Origin: Thiomicrorhabdus sp. ZW0627
GTDB taxonomy: Bacteria > Pseudomonadota > Gammaproteobacteria > Thiomicrospirales > Thiomicrospiraceae
Length of the DNA stretch: 64,000 bases
Reading direction: 5' to 3'
Assembly (NCBI RefSeq): GCF_029767005.1
Contig: NZ_JARUQR010000001.1
Span: 179,027 to 243,026, forward strand
Below, piece by piece: positions 38,369 through 47,897 of the stretch. A program made the translations under genes and the position numbers. The notes under the pieces were generated by a model. The model did not search any database. It was not told the DNA's origin and was given only the letters and a program-made list of their open reading frames with translations. Within the stretch, counting starts at the first letter, position 1; every line of letters starts with the position of its first letter.

Positions 38369-38402
38369 TCGCGCCTTTCAGACTAAGTGTTTGAATTTCC
38401 TT

Positions 38403-38434
38403 GTCTCACCGTGCCCTTATTGGTGTCGGGAGAC
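38403..38434 (+). promoter_or_regulatory. rpsF leader: Candidate S6:S18 ribosomal leader hairpin
   Basis: In the 5' leader of rpsF a GTCTC / GAGAC stem encloses CACC / GGTG and exposes a CCG. Known rpsF leaders carry a CCG-containing structure bound by the S6:S18 complex for autoregulation. The match was judged by eye only; the covariance model was not run. Confidence 0.5.
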
Positions 38435-38462
38435 TGTATTATCATCCATAAGGAGAATATGA

Positions 38463-38795
38463 ATGCGTCATTATGAAGTCGTATTTCTAGTGCACCCTGA
38501 TCAAAGCGAACAGGTTCCTGCAATGCTAGAGCGTTACCGCGCCCTTATCGAGCAGTCTGGTGGTCAAATCCACCGTTTGGAAGACTGGGGACGTCGTCAA
38601 CTTGCTTACCTTATCAACAAGGTACACAAAGCTCACTACATTCTAATGAACATCGAGTGTAACCAAGAAGCACTTGATGAGCTTGAGAATGCTTTTTACT
38701 ACAACGATGCAGTTCTTCGTAGCATGTTTATCAAGCGTAAAGAAGCCGTTACTGAGCCTTCTGTTATGGTTGGTAAAAAAGATTCTAAGGAGTAA
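38463..38795 (+). CDS. rpsF: 30S ribosomal protein S6
   Basis: The 110-aa protein has the S6 core [32 protein letters not shown] and [10 protein letters not shown]. An AAGGAG site lies 7 bases before the ATG. It binds S18 in the small-subunit platform. The tail is short, without the long acidic extension of E. coli S6. Confidence 0.97.
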   Translation: MRHYEVVFLVHPDQSEQVPAMLERYRALIEQSGGQIHRLEDWGRRQLAYLINKVHKAHYILMNIECNQEALDELENAFYYNDAVLRSMFIKRKEAVTEPSVMVGKKDSKE

Positions 38796-38798
38796 GAG

Positions 38799-39026
38799 AT
38801 GGCTAGAAGCTTTGGAAGAAAAAAATTCTGTCGTTTTACAGTAGAAGGCGTTAAAGAGATTGATTACAAAGATTTAGATACTTTGAGATCTTATATCACT
38901 GAAACAGGCAAGATTGTTCCAAGTCGTATTACTGGAACAAGTGCTAAGTATCAGCGCCAATTGGCAACAGCAATCAAGCGTGCTCGTTACATCGCTTTGT
39001 TGCCATACACTGATCAACACAAATAA
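38799..39026 (+). CDS. rpsR: 30S ribosomal protein S18
   Basis: The 75-aa protein shows [29 protein letters not shown] and [18 protein letters not shown], the S18 pattern. It lies 3 bp after rpsF. The single Cys in its N-terminus means no zinc-binding form. Confidence 0.97.
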   Translation: MARSFGRKKFCRFTVEGVKEIDYKDLDTLRSYITETGKIVPSRITGTSAKYQRQLATAIKRARYIALLPYTDQHK

Positions 39027-39056
39027 TTTTGAAGAAATTGAATTAACAGGTAGCAC

Positions 39057-39947
39057 ATGCTAGGAATCGCAAAGTTTGTTATGAAAGGGCCGATGCAGGC
39101 TCTGATTGCAGCGGTTCTATTTTCTGCGCTAAGCGTGTGGATCGCACCTTTCGGAATGTTCGTTGGTGCGGTGATCGGTCTGGTAACCCTGAGAGTCGGG
39201 GTGGTCGACGGATTGAAACTACTTGTATGGAGTATATTGGCAAACATTGGATTGACCTTTGTCATGACGGGAACCTTGTTTCCGGCTTGGATTTCGGTCA
39301 TCGAGTATATGTTGCCGGTTTGGCTGATGGCAGTGGTGTTGAGAAACACCAATTCATTGGCTTTGTCATTACAGTTGGCAATGATTATGGCCGGTTTGGG
39401 AGTAGTAGCGTTACATTTGCTCGTTCCTAATCCGGCGGAATGGTGGTTAGACCTGTTTAACCAACAAGTGAAACCGTTGCTGGAAGCGTCAGGGGTTGAA
39501 TATCAATCCGACGCGATCCAAGCATTGGCAAATATGGTAACCATGCTGTTGGCCATGTTTGCCGTTGCACTATGGTTTTCAATTTTGGTTATGGCACGTT
39601 GGTGGCAAGGCGGGTTGTATCATCCAGGGCAATTCCAATCTGATTTCTATCAGATGGCGTTACCGAAAACGACTGCATACGTCGCCGTGGTATTGGCGAT
39701 TGCAGGATTGTTTTTGAGTACGGGTTACGGAATTGTTTATGATCTGTCCGGTGTGATGGTGGCCGGTTTGATGTTTCAAGGCTTGGCCATTGCGCATCAG
39801 ACGGTTTCGGTTAAAAAACTCCATACGGCGTGGTTGGTTGCATTGTATGTGCTGTTATTTCTGTTTCCTCAAGCTATGCTGATACTCGCAACCATTGGTT
39901 TGTTGGATATTTGGATCAACTTCAGAAGCCGATGGGTGCAAGAATAA
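39057..39947 (+). CDS. DUF2232 family membrane protein
   Basis: A 296-aa protein with about eight predicted membrane helices, lying between rpsR and rplI. Insertion of a DUF2232 gene at this place in the ribosomal operon is known in Pseudomonas and relatives. Its function is unknown. The weak ribosome site and low-expression codon use contrast with its ribosomal neighbours, so it is probably made in small amounts from the same transcript. Confidence 0.85.
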   Translation: MLGIAKFVMKGPMQALIAAVLFSALSVWIAPFGMFVGAVIGLVTLRVGVVDGLKLLVWSILANIGLTFVMTGTLFPAWISVIEYMLPVWLMAVVLRNTNSLALSLQLAMIMAGLGVVALHLLVPNPAEWWLDLFNQQVKPLLEASGVEYQSDAIQALANMVTMLLAMFAVALWFSILVMARWWQGGLYHPGQFQSDFYQMALPKTTAYVAVVLAIAGLFLSTGYGIVYDLSGVMVAGLMFQGLAIAHQTVSVKKLHTAWLVALYVLLFLFPQAMLILATIGLLDIWINFRSRWVQE

Positions 39948-39964
39948 ATAAAGAGGTTTAAGCT

Positions 39965-40417
39965 ATGAATGTTATTCTGCTTGAAAAAGTACAAAACTTA
40001 GGAGCTTTGGGTGACCAAGTTTCAGTAAAAGCTGGTTATGCACGTAACTTCCTTATTCCACAAGGTAAAGCTAAGCCAGCAACAAAAGAGAACGTTGCAG
40101 AGTTCGAAAAAATTCGTGCCGAGCTTGAAAAGGCTGCAGCAGCTGAATTGGCCGTTGCTCAGGGCGTTTATGAGAACCTTAACGGTCAAGTTGTTACAAT
40201 CGAATCGGTTGCCGGTGATGAAGGTAAATTGTTCGGTTCTGTTGGTACCCAGGATATCGCGGACGCTTTGACTGCAGCAGGTTTCGAAGTTGCTCGTCGT
40301 GACATCCGTATGCCTGAAGGTGTATTGCGTCACGTTGGTACTTATGAGATCGATGTTCAATTGCACTCAGATGTAGTTGCGTCAATCACTGTTGAGATCA
40401 AAGCTGTTCAGGAATAA
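39965..40417 (+). CDS. rplI: 50S ribosomal protein L9
   Basis: The 150-aa protein has the L9 N-terminal rRNA-binding domain ([30 protein letters not shown]), a connecting helix, and a C-terminal domain with [16 protein letters not shown]. It ends the rpsF operon and is followed by a strong terminator. Confidence 0.97.
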   Translation: MNVILLEKVQNLGALGDQVSVKAGYARNFLIPQGKAKPATKENVAEFEKIRAELEKAAAAELAVAQGVYENLNGQVVTIESVAGDEGKLFGSVGTQDIADALTAAGFEVARRDIRMPEGVLRHVGTYEIDVQLHSDVVASITVEIKAVQE

Positions 40418-40439
40418 TTTCCTCGACTTTATCTTGATG

Positions 40440-40479
40440 AAAAAGCGATAGCGCTCAATGCGCTATCGCTTTTTTTTTG
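40440..40479 (+). terminator. Terminator of the rpsF operon
   Basis: Stem AAAAGCGATAGCG / CGCTATCGCTTTT with a short loop, followed by a run of nine T. Confidence 0.92.
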
Positions 40480-40558
40480 TCAAAATTTCATCTTTTTCAA
40501 TCGGTTTGTACGTCCGGTTATTTTTTCCGAGCTTAAACACTTCGGAGAGACATTCCGC

Positions 40559-40564
40559 TATAAT
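40559..40564 (+). promoter_or_regulatory. -10 element upstream of dnaB
   Basis: TATAAT lies about 39 bp before the dnaB start. The -35 is not clear. Confidence 0.4.
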
Positions 40565-40602
40565 AACGATTCCTTTATTGTGATTACCTTTACCTGGTGA
40601 AT

Positions 40603-42069
40603 ATGAATTCGACAAACGTTAAGCAAATCTCAGGCTCGACTCAGAATACCGCTGAAACCTTATTTAAGGTTCCTCCACATTCCATAGAGGCCGAACAGTC
40701 GGTTCTTGGTGGTTTGATGCTCTCGAATGATGTGTTTGAAGACGTTGCCGTGGTTGTTAATGCGGGCGATTTCTATACCCAGCAACATAAGGCGATTTAT
40801 GGTGCAATTGTCGAGTTAAGTCGCAATAACAAGCCGTTTGATCTGGTTACGGTGGTTGAATATCTGACTTCCGTCGGTCAGCTTGATCTTGCTGGAGATA
40901 AGGAATATTTGGCGGAACTTGTCAAGAATACTCCGGGCTCCGCAAACATTCTTTACTACGCCAAAATCGTCCGAGATAAATCCATCTTGCGGAGCCTTAT
41001 TCAGGCCAGTAATGAAGTTGCAGAGACGGCCTATTTCCCTCAAGGAAAAGATATTCGCGAAGTGCTGGATGTGGCGGAATCTAAAATCATGTCGATCGCA
41101 GAACATGGTGAAGGTAAAGAACGTCAATACAAAACGATGGATGTCCTTCTTGAAGCCGCCATCAATAAGATCGATGAGCTGTTCAATACAGAAGGGACTA
41201 TTACCGGCCAAGCTACGCATCTGACTGAATTCGACGAAATTACGTCCGGTTTGCAGAAAGGGGATTTGATTATCGTCGCGGGTCGTCCGTCGATGGGTAA
41301 AACGACCTTCTCGATGAACATGGCGGAAAACATCGCTACCAAGAACAATACCCCTGTTGCGGTCTTCAGTATGGAGATGCCGGGCGAGGCTTTGGCGATG
41401 CGTATGATCAGTTCGATTGGCCGTATCGATGCCGGACGTATGCGTACCGGTAAGCTACAGCAAGAAGACTGGCCGAAGCTCAATAAGGCGATCAATGTCC
41501 TCTCCCAAGCCAAAGTTTATATCGATGATACACCCGCGTTGATGATCACCGAGTTGCGTGCCCGTGCCCGTCGTATCGATAAAGATATAAGAGATCTTCA
41601 ACGCAAGGAAGCAATTCGGGAAGGTGTTGAAGATCCAGATTCCAAAGTAACTGGTTTGGGATTGATTGTGGTGGATTATCTACAGTTAATGCGTGGTTCC
41701 GCTGGAGCCGAAAACCGAGTTAATGAAATTTCCGAGATTTCACGAGGTTTGAAAGCGCTTGCCAAGGAGCTCGAGATCCCTGTAATTGCCTTGTCTCAGT
41801 TGAACCGAAGCCTGGAACAACGTCCGAACAAACGCCCGGTTATGTCGGATTTGCGTGAATCTGGTGCGATTGAGCAGGATGCCGATTTAATCATTTTCAT
41901 CTATCGTGACGAAGTCTATAACAAAGAGAGTGAAGATAAGGGTATTGCTGAAATTATTCTCGGTAAACACCGTAACGGTGCCCTGGGAACGGTACGCCTG
42001 ACCTTTATCGGAGAATACACCCGATTTGAAAATCATGCTGCTTTCGATCCTGATGAAGCGCATTATTAA
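40603..42069 (+). CDS. dnaB: Replicative DNA helicase DnaB
   Basis: The hexameric 5'-3' helicase of the replication fork, 488 aa from the ATG at 40603. The N-terminal DnaB domain begins with PPHSIEAEQSVLGGLML; the RecA-like motor has Walker A GRPSMGKTTFS, H1a FSMEM, Walker B LIVVDYLQLMRG and the arginine-finger region DLRESGAIEQDADLI. A GTG at 40597 is an alternative start; neither has a strong ribosome site. No intein is present. dnaB followed by alr is a common gammaproteobacterial pair. Confidence 0.96.
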   Translation: MNSTNVKQISGSTQNTAETLFKVPPHSIEAEQSVLGGLMLSNDVFEDVAVVVNAGDFYTQQHKAIYGAIVELSRNNKPFDLVTVVEYLTSVGQLDLAGDKEYLAELVKNTPGSANILYYAKIVRDKSILRSLIQASNEVAETAYFPQGKDIREVLDVAESKIMSIAEHGEGKERQYKTMDVLLEAAINKIDELFNTEGTITGQATHLTEFDEITSGLQKGDLIIVAGRPSMGKTTFSMNMAENIATKNNTPVAVFSMEMPGEALAMRMISSIGRIDAGRMRTGKLQQEDWPKLNKAINVLSQAKVYIDDTPALMITELRARARRIDKDIRDLQRKEAIREGVEDPDSKVTGLGLIVVDYLQLMRGSAGAENRVNEISEISRGLKALAKELEIPVIALSQLNRSLEQRPNKRPVMSDLRESGAIEQDADLIIFIYRDEVYNKESEDKGIAEIILGKHRNGALGTVRLTFIGEYTRFENHAAFDPDEAHY

Positions 42070-42086
42070 ATCGGGAGAAGAGTTGC

Positions 42087-43157
42087 ATGTATCGACCAAC
42101 TAAAGCTTATATTCACCTGCCTGCTTTACGACACAATCTTCAAGTTGTGAAAACAATGGCGCCTAATAGCAAGGTGCTGGCGGTAATTAAAGCGAATGGC
42201 TACGGTCATGGAATAGATCGCGTCGCGCACCAGTTCAGTTCTGCAGATGGTTATGGCGTGGCTTGTATCGACGAAGCTATCATTTTAAGGCAAAAAGGTT
42301 TTCTACACCGAATCCTGTTGCTGGAAGGGCTGTTCTCCGAAGCGGAAATTCCTTTGGTTTACCAGCATCGGTTGGATCTGGTGGTGCATTCTTTTCATCA
42401 ACTTAAATGGCTGCTGGAGTCTCAATACCAAGCGACCATCAATGTTTGGGTGAAGATTGATAGTGGAATGCACCGTCTTGGTTTTCATCCTGACGAGGTA
42501 GCTGATGTCATTAATCAGCTTGAAAAGAGCGACAAACCTTTCCAGATCCATTTGGCTTCACATTTGGCTTCGGCTGATGAGTCGGAAGACTTTACTCTAA
42601 AGCAAATCAATTGTTTCAACGACGCCAGTAAAGGGTATACGTATCCCAAAAGCCTTGCGAATTCCGCGGGGCTTCAAGAATTTAAACAGGCTCAGTATCA
42701 GTGGGTTCGTCCTGGTATCATGCTCTACGGTGCCGGGCAGTGTAAAAGTTGTCGTCCAGCACTAAAGCCGGTGATGAAATTGGTATCCGAGGTCACGGCA
42801 CTAAAGAAAGTCAAAAAAGGGGAGTATGTCGGTTACGGCAATACCTGGCAGGCGCAAAGGGATTCGTATGTCGGCATCGTTGCGATTGGTTATGGTGACG
42901 GCTATCCCCGCCATGCACCTACCGGCACGCCAGTATTGGTCAACGGACAGCGGGTCTCTCTGATTGGCCGCGTTTCTATGGATATGATTTGTGTTGATTT
43001 GACCGAACTTGAAGGGCAGGTACGTATTGGTGACGAGGCGATATTGTGGGGGGATGAATCCTTGGGAGTTGATGAGATTGCCGAATTTGCCGGTACCATC
43101 GGTTACGAACTGCTTTGCGGTATCACGCAAAGGGTTCCAATCATTGAAGTGCAGTAA
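42087..43157 (+). CDS. alr: Alanine racemase
   Basis: The 356-aa PLP enzyme supplies D-alanine for peptidoglycan. The PLP lysine is Lys35 in VIKANGYGHG. Other conserved parts are VKIDSGMHRLGF, NSAGLQE, VRPGIMLYGA and the segment GYGDGYPRHAP. It follows dnaB by 17 bp. Confidence 0.96.
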   Translation: MYRPTKAYIHLPALRHNLQVVKTMAPNSKVLAVIKANGYGHGIDRVAHQFSSADGYGVACIDEAIILRQKGFLHRILLLEGLFSEAEIPLVYQHRLDLVVHSFHQLKWLLESQYQATINVWVKIDSGMHRLGFHPDEVADVINQLEKSDKPFQIHLASHLASADESEDFTLKQINCFNDASKGYTYPKSLANSAGLQEFKQAQYQWVRPGIMLYGAGQCKSCRPALKPVMKLVSEVTALKKVKKGEYVGYGNTWQAQRDSYVGIVAIGYGDGYPRHAPTGTPVLVNGQRVSLIGRVSMDMICVDLTELEGQVRIGDEAILWGDESLGVDEIAEFAGTIGYELLCGITQRVPIIEVQ

Positions 43158-43179
43158 TCCAAACAATAACGGATAAAGA

Positions 43180-43812
43180 ATGTCTGAACAGCAGTTAGAG
43201 AATAAATCCTTTGAAATCAATTGCATAGACAGTGGTTACGACGGCTTTTTTAAGATCGACTTGATCGATTTCAAACATACGCTCTATCAGGGTGGATGGA
43301 CAAGCAATATCCGACGCGAACTGTTTGGTCGAGGGCAGGCTGTATTGGTTTTGCTGTATGATCTACAGAAACAGGTAGTTATATTGGTTGAGCAGTGTCG
43401 CGCCGGCGCATTAGGGCATGCCCATGCTTCCGGACAAACCGAGCAGGCCTGGTTGTTGGAACCGGTTGCTGGAATGATTGATCCGGGTGAAACAGCGGAA
43501 CAGGCTGCCTACCGAGAAGCTCAGGAAGAGGCTGGAGTTCAGCTGGATAATCTTGAATATGTCTGTCAGTTTTATCCGAGTCCGGGCGGAAGTGACGAGA
43601 TTCTTTATTTATATGCCGCTGAAGTCGACAGTGGGCAATTGCCGGAGTACGCCGGCTTGGTCGACGATCACGAAGACATCAAAATCGTTCGTTTGCCTTT
43701 TACGGAAGCGAAAGAAAAACTGCTTAAAGGGCAGTTTAATGTGGCCAGTACCATCATTGCATTGCAGTGGTTGCTGTTGCAGAAACAGGGCGAATTAAGC
43801 TCGAATCAATAA
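43180..43812 (+). CDS. nudF: ADP-ribose pyrophosphatase-type Nudix hydrolase
   Basis: The 210-aa protein carries a complete Nudix box, with GMIDPGETAEQAAYREAQEE followed by AGV, between residues of about 96 and 118. Upstream segments YQGGWTSNIRRELFGRGQAVLVL and VEQCRAGAL (family-typical, first parts) match the NudF/ADPRase group that cleaves ADP-ribose. It follows alr by 22 bp and may be cotranscribed with the next two genes. Confidence 0.88.
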   Translation: MSEQQLENKSFEINCIDSGYDGFFKIDLIDFKHTLYQGGWTSNIRRELFGRGQAVLVLLYDLQKQVVILVEQCRAGALGHAHASGQTEQAWLLEPVAGMIDPGETAEQAAYREAQEEAGVQLDNLEYVCQFYPSPGGSDEILYLYAAEVDSGQLPEYAGLVDDHEDIKIVRLPFTEAKEKLLKGQFNVASTIIALQWLLLQKQGELSSNQ

Positions 43813-43831
43813 CGGATATTTCGATAAGTCT

Positions 43832-44323
43832 ATGTTTTGTTTATTTAAAAATTCTCACATCCATCCTGCTCTGAATCGTTATGTCGTTCTGTTGAGCTGG
43901 TTGGGAGTGGTCGCCTGGCTCTATTTTGCATTTATTGAAAAAGAACTGGTCTTGAAGCTTTTCAAAGGTCATGCCGTTATGGTTGATCTGTTGCTCGGCA
44001 TTCCTCTCGTATTGATGTTGGCTGTTGTGGTCTATGCGACCATCTATTGGCTGTTCAAGCTACTTATTATCTATTTGCTTCCTCATGCTGTGATTCCTGC
44101 AAACCAGGAGGATTTGACGGATTCATTGGATGACGAGTCTTTTCAAAAAGAGCTGGAGTCTCAATACGGAGAGGAGTACTGGCAACAACAAGAAGATGAA
44201 GCGTCGAATGCTGAAAAAGCTCTAGACTCGTTTAAGAGCTCCCAACAGGCCGGTGCGGAAACTCCTGATTCCGGCGAGTCTAACCGTAAAGCCGATTCGG
44301 GCGCTGATCGCCACTCATCCTGA
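43832..44323 (+). CDS. Small membrane protein with acidic tail, function unknown
   Basis: I do not recognise a family. The 163-aa protein has two hydrophobic helices (YVVLLSWLGVVAWLYFAFI and LLLGIPLVLMLAVVVYATIYW) and a third short hydrophobic stretch, then from about residue 90 a long polar, acidic, Gln/Ser-rich tail (ESQYGEEYWQQQEDEA) that is probably disordered and cytoplasmic. Good codon use and tight spacing (19 bp after the Nudix gene, 2 bp before the MATE gene) support a real gene. It may be part of the dnaB-alr-nudF-MATE transcript. Confidence 0.75.
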   Translation: MFCLFKNSHIHPALNRYVVLLSWLGVVAWLYFAFIEKELVLKLFKGHAVMVDLLLGIPLVLMLAVVVYATIYWLFKLLIIYLLPHAVIPANQEDLTDSLDDESFQKELESQYGEEYWQQQEDEASNAEKALDSFKSSQQAGAETPDSGESNRKADSGADRHSS

Positions 44324-44325
44324 GT

Positions 44326-45690
44326 ATGAGCATGATTCATCAAGTACTTGATGAAAGCAAATTGCTTTTCAAGTTGGCTTTGCCCATCTTTCTAGCTCAG
44401 TTGGCATTGACTGCACTGGGCTTTATCGACACTATTATGTCCGGTTGGGTGGGAACCGACGACTTGGCTGCTATCGGTCTTGGTTCGAGCATCATGTTGC
44501 CGGTATTCATTTTCTCGACCGGTGTTCTATTGGCATTAACGCCTTTGATTTCCAAGCAGTTCGGTGGACACAACTTGCAGGCTGTGACGCGTTACTTGCA
44601 CCAAGGGCTTTGGCTATCTGTCCCTTTAGGTTTGCTCTCTATGTATATTCTGATGAATCTGGATGAGCTTCTGGTCTGGTTGGACCTTTCTGAACCGGTT
44701 TATAAACTTACTAGTGACTACTTGTTCTATATCGCTTTTGGACTGCCCGGTGTTGCGCTTTATCAGGCGCTGCGTTTTTTTTGGGAAGGCCTGGGGACGA
44801 CCTTGCCAACCATGTGGATCAGTTTTCTGGCGCTTCTGGTGAATATTCCTTTAAACGCTTTGTTCATTTATGGATACGGCGTGGTTGAACCGATGGGAGC
44901 TGCCGGTTGTGGTGTCGCCAGCGCGATTGTTATGTGGTTGATGTTTGTGGTCGGCTTTGTCTATGCCGTTCGTGCTCCTCTGACCCGCTCCTTAGTGCAT
45001 TTCAAACAGTTTGACTGGCCAGTCTGGAAGCAGGGGATTGCTGATATTGTCAATTTGGGTGTGCCGAATGCCTTGGCGTTGATTTTTGAAGTCAGCCTAT
45101 TCAGTTTTATCGCTTTGTTCATTGCAAAGTTGGGGTCTGTTGTTATTGCAGGGCACCAGGTGGCGATCAGTTTTACCTCTTTGACGTTCATGTTGCCGTT
45201 GAGTATTGCCATGGCAATCACAGTAAGAGTTGGAAAAGGGTACGGAGAGAATAGCCGTCAGGCGGTATTGGTGAGTTTGTATACCGGTATCGGATTTGCC
45301 GTTGTAATCGGTGCTTTGTTGTCTGTGGTGACCTACCTTTTGCGCGATCAGATTGTTACGATGTACTCCAAAGATCATGAAGTACTTTTGTTGGCCAGCA
45401 CTTTATTGATTTATGCTGCCTATTATCAGGTTTTCGACGCGATTCAGGTAGCTTGTGCCGGCGGACTAAGGGGGCTGCACGATACACGAGTGACAATGGT
45501 GGTTACTTTTTTCAGTTATTGGGGGGTCGGGCTCGCCGGCGGGTACGTTTTAGCCTTTACCGATTGGTTGACGGAGACACCAATGGGCGTGCAAGGATTT
45601 TGGTTTGGGATCGTTATGGGATTGTTATTGGCCGCGATTCTGTTGACGATACGCTTGAGAGGACAGTTTGATGTGCGCTTCAATGGTTGA
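44326..45690 (+). CDS. norM: MATE-family multidrug efflux protein (NorM type)
   Basis: A 454-aa, twelve-helix cation-coupled antiporter. The N-terminal half has LALPIFLAQLALTALGFIDT and MSGWVGTDDLAAIGLGSSI (partial), the NorM pattern; the second half has GVPNALALIFEVSLFSF and AGHQVAISFTSLTFMLPLS (partial). Substrates cannot be predicted. Its 3' end overlaps the start of the next gene. Confidence 0.9.
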   Translation: MSMIHQVLDESKLLFKLALPIFLAQLALTALGFIDTIMSGWVGTDDLAAIGLGSSIMLPVFIFSTGVLLALTPLISKQFGGHNLQAVTRYLHQGLWLSVPLGLLSMYILMNLDELLVWLDLSEPVYKLTSDYLFYIAFGLPGVALYQALRFFWEGLGTTLPTMWISFLALLVNIPLNALFIYGYGVVEPMGAAGCGVASAIVMWLMFVVGFVYAVRAPLTRSLVHFKQFDWPVWKQGIADIVNLGVPNALALIFEVSLFSFIALFIAKLGSVVIAGHQVAISFTSLTFMLPLSIAMAITVRVGKGYGENSRQAVLVSLYTGIGFAVVIGALLSVVTYLLRDQIVTMYSKDHEVLLLASTLLIYAAYYQVFDAIQVACAGGLRGLHDTRVTMVVTFFSYWGVGLAGGYVLAFTDWLTETPMGVQGFWFGIVMGLLLAAILLTIRLRGQFDVRFNG

Positions 45691-46078
45691 ATTAGGAACG
45701 GAGATATGCCCGTGCGGATTGGGTAAACCTTACAGTCAGTGCTGCGAACCTTTTCACCAGGGGAAAAACCATGCAGAAACGGCGGAACAGTTAATGCGTT
45801 CGCGTTATACGGCTTACGTCAAACATCTGGATGAGTATCTTTTGAGAACTTGGGCGGAATCTACCCGGCCTGTTGGAATGGACGTTGAAGAAGCGTTGAG
45901 TTGGCAGAAATTGACGGTTTTGAAAACCAAAAAGGGGCGTCAGAAAGACAAAAAAGGCTGGGTGACCTTTTGTGCCGAATACCAGATCGGGTTAGAGCGA
46001 TTTAAATTGGTCGAAAAAAGTGAATTTAAACGCGATGACAACGGACACTGGGTGTACGTTGAAGGCGAATTCGAATAG
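45671..46078 (+). CDS. YchJ/UPF0225 family SEC-C protein
   Basis: The 135-aa protein starts with a cysteine-rich metal-binding SEC-C-like motif (CPCGLGKPYSQCCEPFHQG) followed by the YchJ core LMRSRYTAYVKHLDEYLLRTW. E. coli YchJ has a similar arrangement with a second C-terminal SEC-C motif, which is missing here. The ATG at 45671 has an AGAGGA site seven bases upstream; ATG 45683 is an alternative. It overlaps the MATE gene by 20 bp, which suggests coupling. Confidence 0.85.
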   Translation: MCASMVELGTEICPCGLGKPYSQCCEPFHQGKNHAETAEQLMRSRYTAYVKHLDEYLLRTWAESTRPVGMDVEEALSWQKLTVLKTKKGRQKDKKGWVTFCAEYQIGLERFKLVEKSEFKRDDNGHWVYVEGEFE

Positions 46079-46115
46079 TCTGGATTTTAATTAAATGGTT
46101 TGGTGTCGGACGATG

Positions 46116-46259
46116 TTAATTGTCTTTATTTGACGGAGTGTCATCGTGGCGAAAGAAGCGGTACACCAGCCACATTGCTATGGCAACAACTACAATCGAT
46201 ACGCCGAGTAAACTCAGGGTCAGTAATAGGGCGGAACCAATGTTTTCTAAATCCGGCAT
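46116..46259 (-). CDS. Small single-helix membrane protein, 47 aa, function unknown
   Basis: Read on the minus strand, this short frame encodes one strong membrane helix (ALLLTLSLLGVSIVVVAIAM) followed by WLVYRFFRH and a polar tail, with inside-positive charges after the helix. An AAGGA ribosome site lies 10 bases before the ATG. The 273-bp gap between the YchJ-like gene and the SPOR gene is otherwise empty. Plus-strand frames here are not protein-like. I do not recognise a family; a DUF3149-like or oxidase-accessory small protein is only a guess. Confidence 0.6.
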   Translation of the reverse strand: MPDLENIGSALLLTLSLLGVSIVVVAIAMWLVYRFFRHDDTPSNKDN

Positions 46260-46351
46260 TTTTTATCAATCCTTGCGTTTATGATGTATCTTTTTACGGT
46301 AAAGCATTTTACAATAAATTCTAATTTTGACTCGGACATTGTCTTATTTTT

Positions 46352-47641
46352 ATGGCCCAAACAATTTCGGAACTAGAAAAAGAGCGCGCTGAATTATTAA
46401 AAGCGATCGAAAGCCAAGCACAAAATATCTCGTCGCAACGTTCCAGCGATATCAATAACGAATCAGGCCACTCATTACACGATTGGTTAAATGCCGCAGA
46501 GGAAGTTATGCCCAGTACGAAATCGTCATCGAATTCCACTAAAGCCACGAGCAGTTCACACAGTACAAAGACAAAACCGACTCCAAACAAAACCTCATTC
46601 TTCGGCATCATCATCTTACTTACGTTGTTATTGACGATTCTGGGTGTACTTTACATAGCCTATACAACCATCAATAAAGAATTGCAGAGCGTCATTGAAA
46701 TTAAAGAAAAGGGACAGGCAGAAACCCAGCAACTTCAAAAGTCGATGGATGAACTTCAACAGAAGTTAGTTACGGGTGGCAAGCCAGAGATGTTTACGGC
46801 ACTTGAGCAGCGTGTTGTGGATCTCGAAAAGCAATTGGACGATATCCAGCAACAGCAACAGGCGTTGATTGCCAGACTGGAAGCTATGCCGTCGTCTTCA
46901 GTAGCAGCATCCGCCAAGTCTGGGGTTGCCTCAGAAGAGGGTTCTGAGCAAGTTGAGCTAACTCGGCCCGCAACGGAAACCGACCAGTCGAAAGTTATGC
47001 AAACCATGGTTTCCGAAGATGGTGATAAGGTGGTGACCGAGTCTATTTTGGAAGAGAAATTAAAGACTTATACCTCAAAGCTGGAAGAGCGTATCGACCA
47101 GAAGCTTGAGGTAATTTTGCAGCATCTTACTAAAGGCGACGACAAAATTGATTTGAGTGATCAGGTGTTGCTTAAACCGGATGAGGTGAAGGCACCAGAA
47201 GCCGAGGTTGTCCCCGATGAGAAAATTGAACAACCAAATGAGCCGGAAACACCTAGCCTTGATGTTCCGAGAATCGAGCAGCCGATTGTAAAATTAGTTG
47301 ATGAGATCGCCGAACCTAAGCCGGCTGAAATCGATACCAAATCTCTGGAGGCTCATAGCTCCGATGAGAAGTGGCTTCTAGAGCAACCTGCACAGCACTA
47401 TACCTTGCAATTGGCAAGCATGGTTGAAAAAGAGACGCTGGAGGGGATGGTGAGACAAAAAGGTCTGATGGATACCCGTATTGTTCTGCAGAAACGAGGT
47501 GATAATCAGCGTTACGTGCTGGTAACCGGAAGTTATGCGAAAAAGTCCGATGCCGATAAACTCGCTAAAGAAATCAAGTCGGAGTTCGGGATTTCTCCCT
47601 GGGTGAGAAAAGTAAAAGATCTAACGTCAAAGCTTCCTTGA
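46352..47641 (+). CDS. DamX-like SPOR-domain membrane protein
   Basis: The 429-aa protein has a polar cytoplasmic N-terminus (about 1-80), one membrane helix (FFGIIILLTLLLTILGVLYIAY), a periplasmic coiled coil (about 115-180), a long acidic, Pro/Glu-rich linker and a C-terminal SPOR domain (about 347-429, HYTLQLASMVEKETLEGMV start, ending SPWVRKVKDL). SPOR domains bind denuded glycan strands at the septum. This layout resembles DamX, a division accessory protein. It is not next to aroKB/dam as in enterobacteria. The 256 bp after it hold no gene that I can see. Confidence 0.85.
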   Translation: MAQTISELEKERAELLKAIESQAQNISSQRSSDINNESGHSLHDWLNAAEEVMPSTKSSSNSTKATSSSHSTKTKPTPNKTSFFGIIILLTLLLTILGVLYIAYTTINKELQSVIEIKEKGQAETQQLQKSMDELQQKLVTGGKPEMFTALEQRVVDLEKQLDDIQQQQQALIARLEAMPSSSVAASAKSGVASEEGSEQVELTRPATETDQSKVMQTMVSEDGDKVVTESILEEKLKTYTSKLEERIDQKLEVILQHLTKGDDKIDLSDQVLLKPDEVKAPEAEVVPDEKIEQPNEPETPSLDVPRIEQPIVKLVDEIAEPKPAEIDTKSLEAHSSDEKWLLEQPAQHYTLQLASMVEKETLEGMVRQKGLMDTRIVLQKRGDNQRYVLVTGSYAKKSDADKLAKEIKSEFGISPWVRKVKDLTSKLP

Positions 47642-47897
47642 TCTAATAACCGCCAGTCGGCTCGGAGTGTTTCAAACTCTGGGCTGAACTTAGAGAGCAC
47701 TATTATTTTCAATAGATGGGTTTTCGATTGTTTTGGTCGGTTTAGTAGTCCTAATTCTAATATCGGGTATGTCAGCCGAGTTAACCGTTGTTAAAGCGGA
47801 ATAGCGCTCATATTAATCACGCAAACCTTTGTTGAATCTTAGATGACATGTCTAAGAATCTTGTCTTATCTTTTTGAATATATTGGTTTATAAGTTG

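Noticed and set aside
46100..46324. 74-aa plus-strand frame between the YchJ-like and SPOR genes
   Set aside because: Its composition is not protein-like and it has no ribosome site; the opposite strand has a better small gene.
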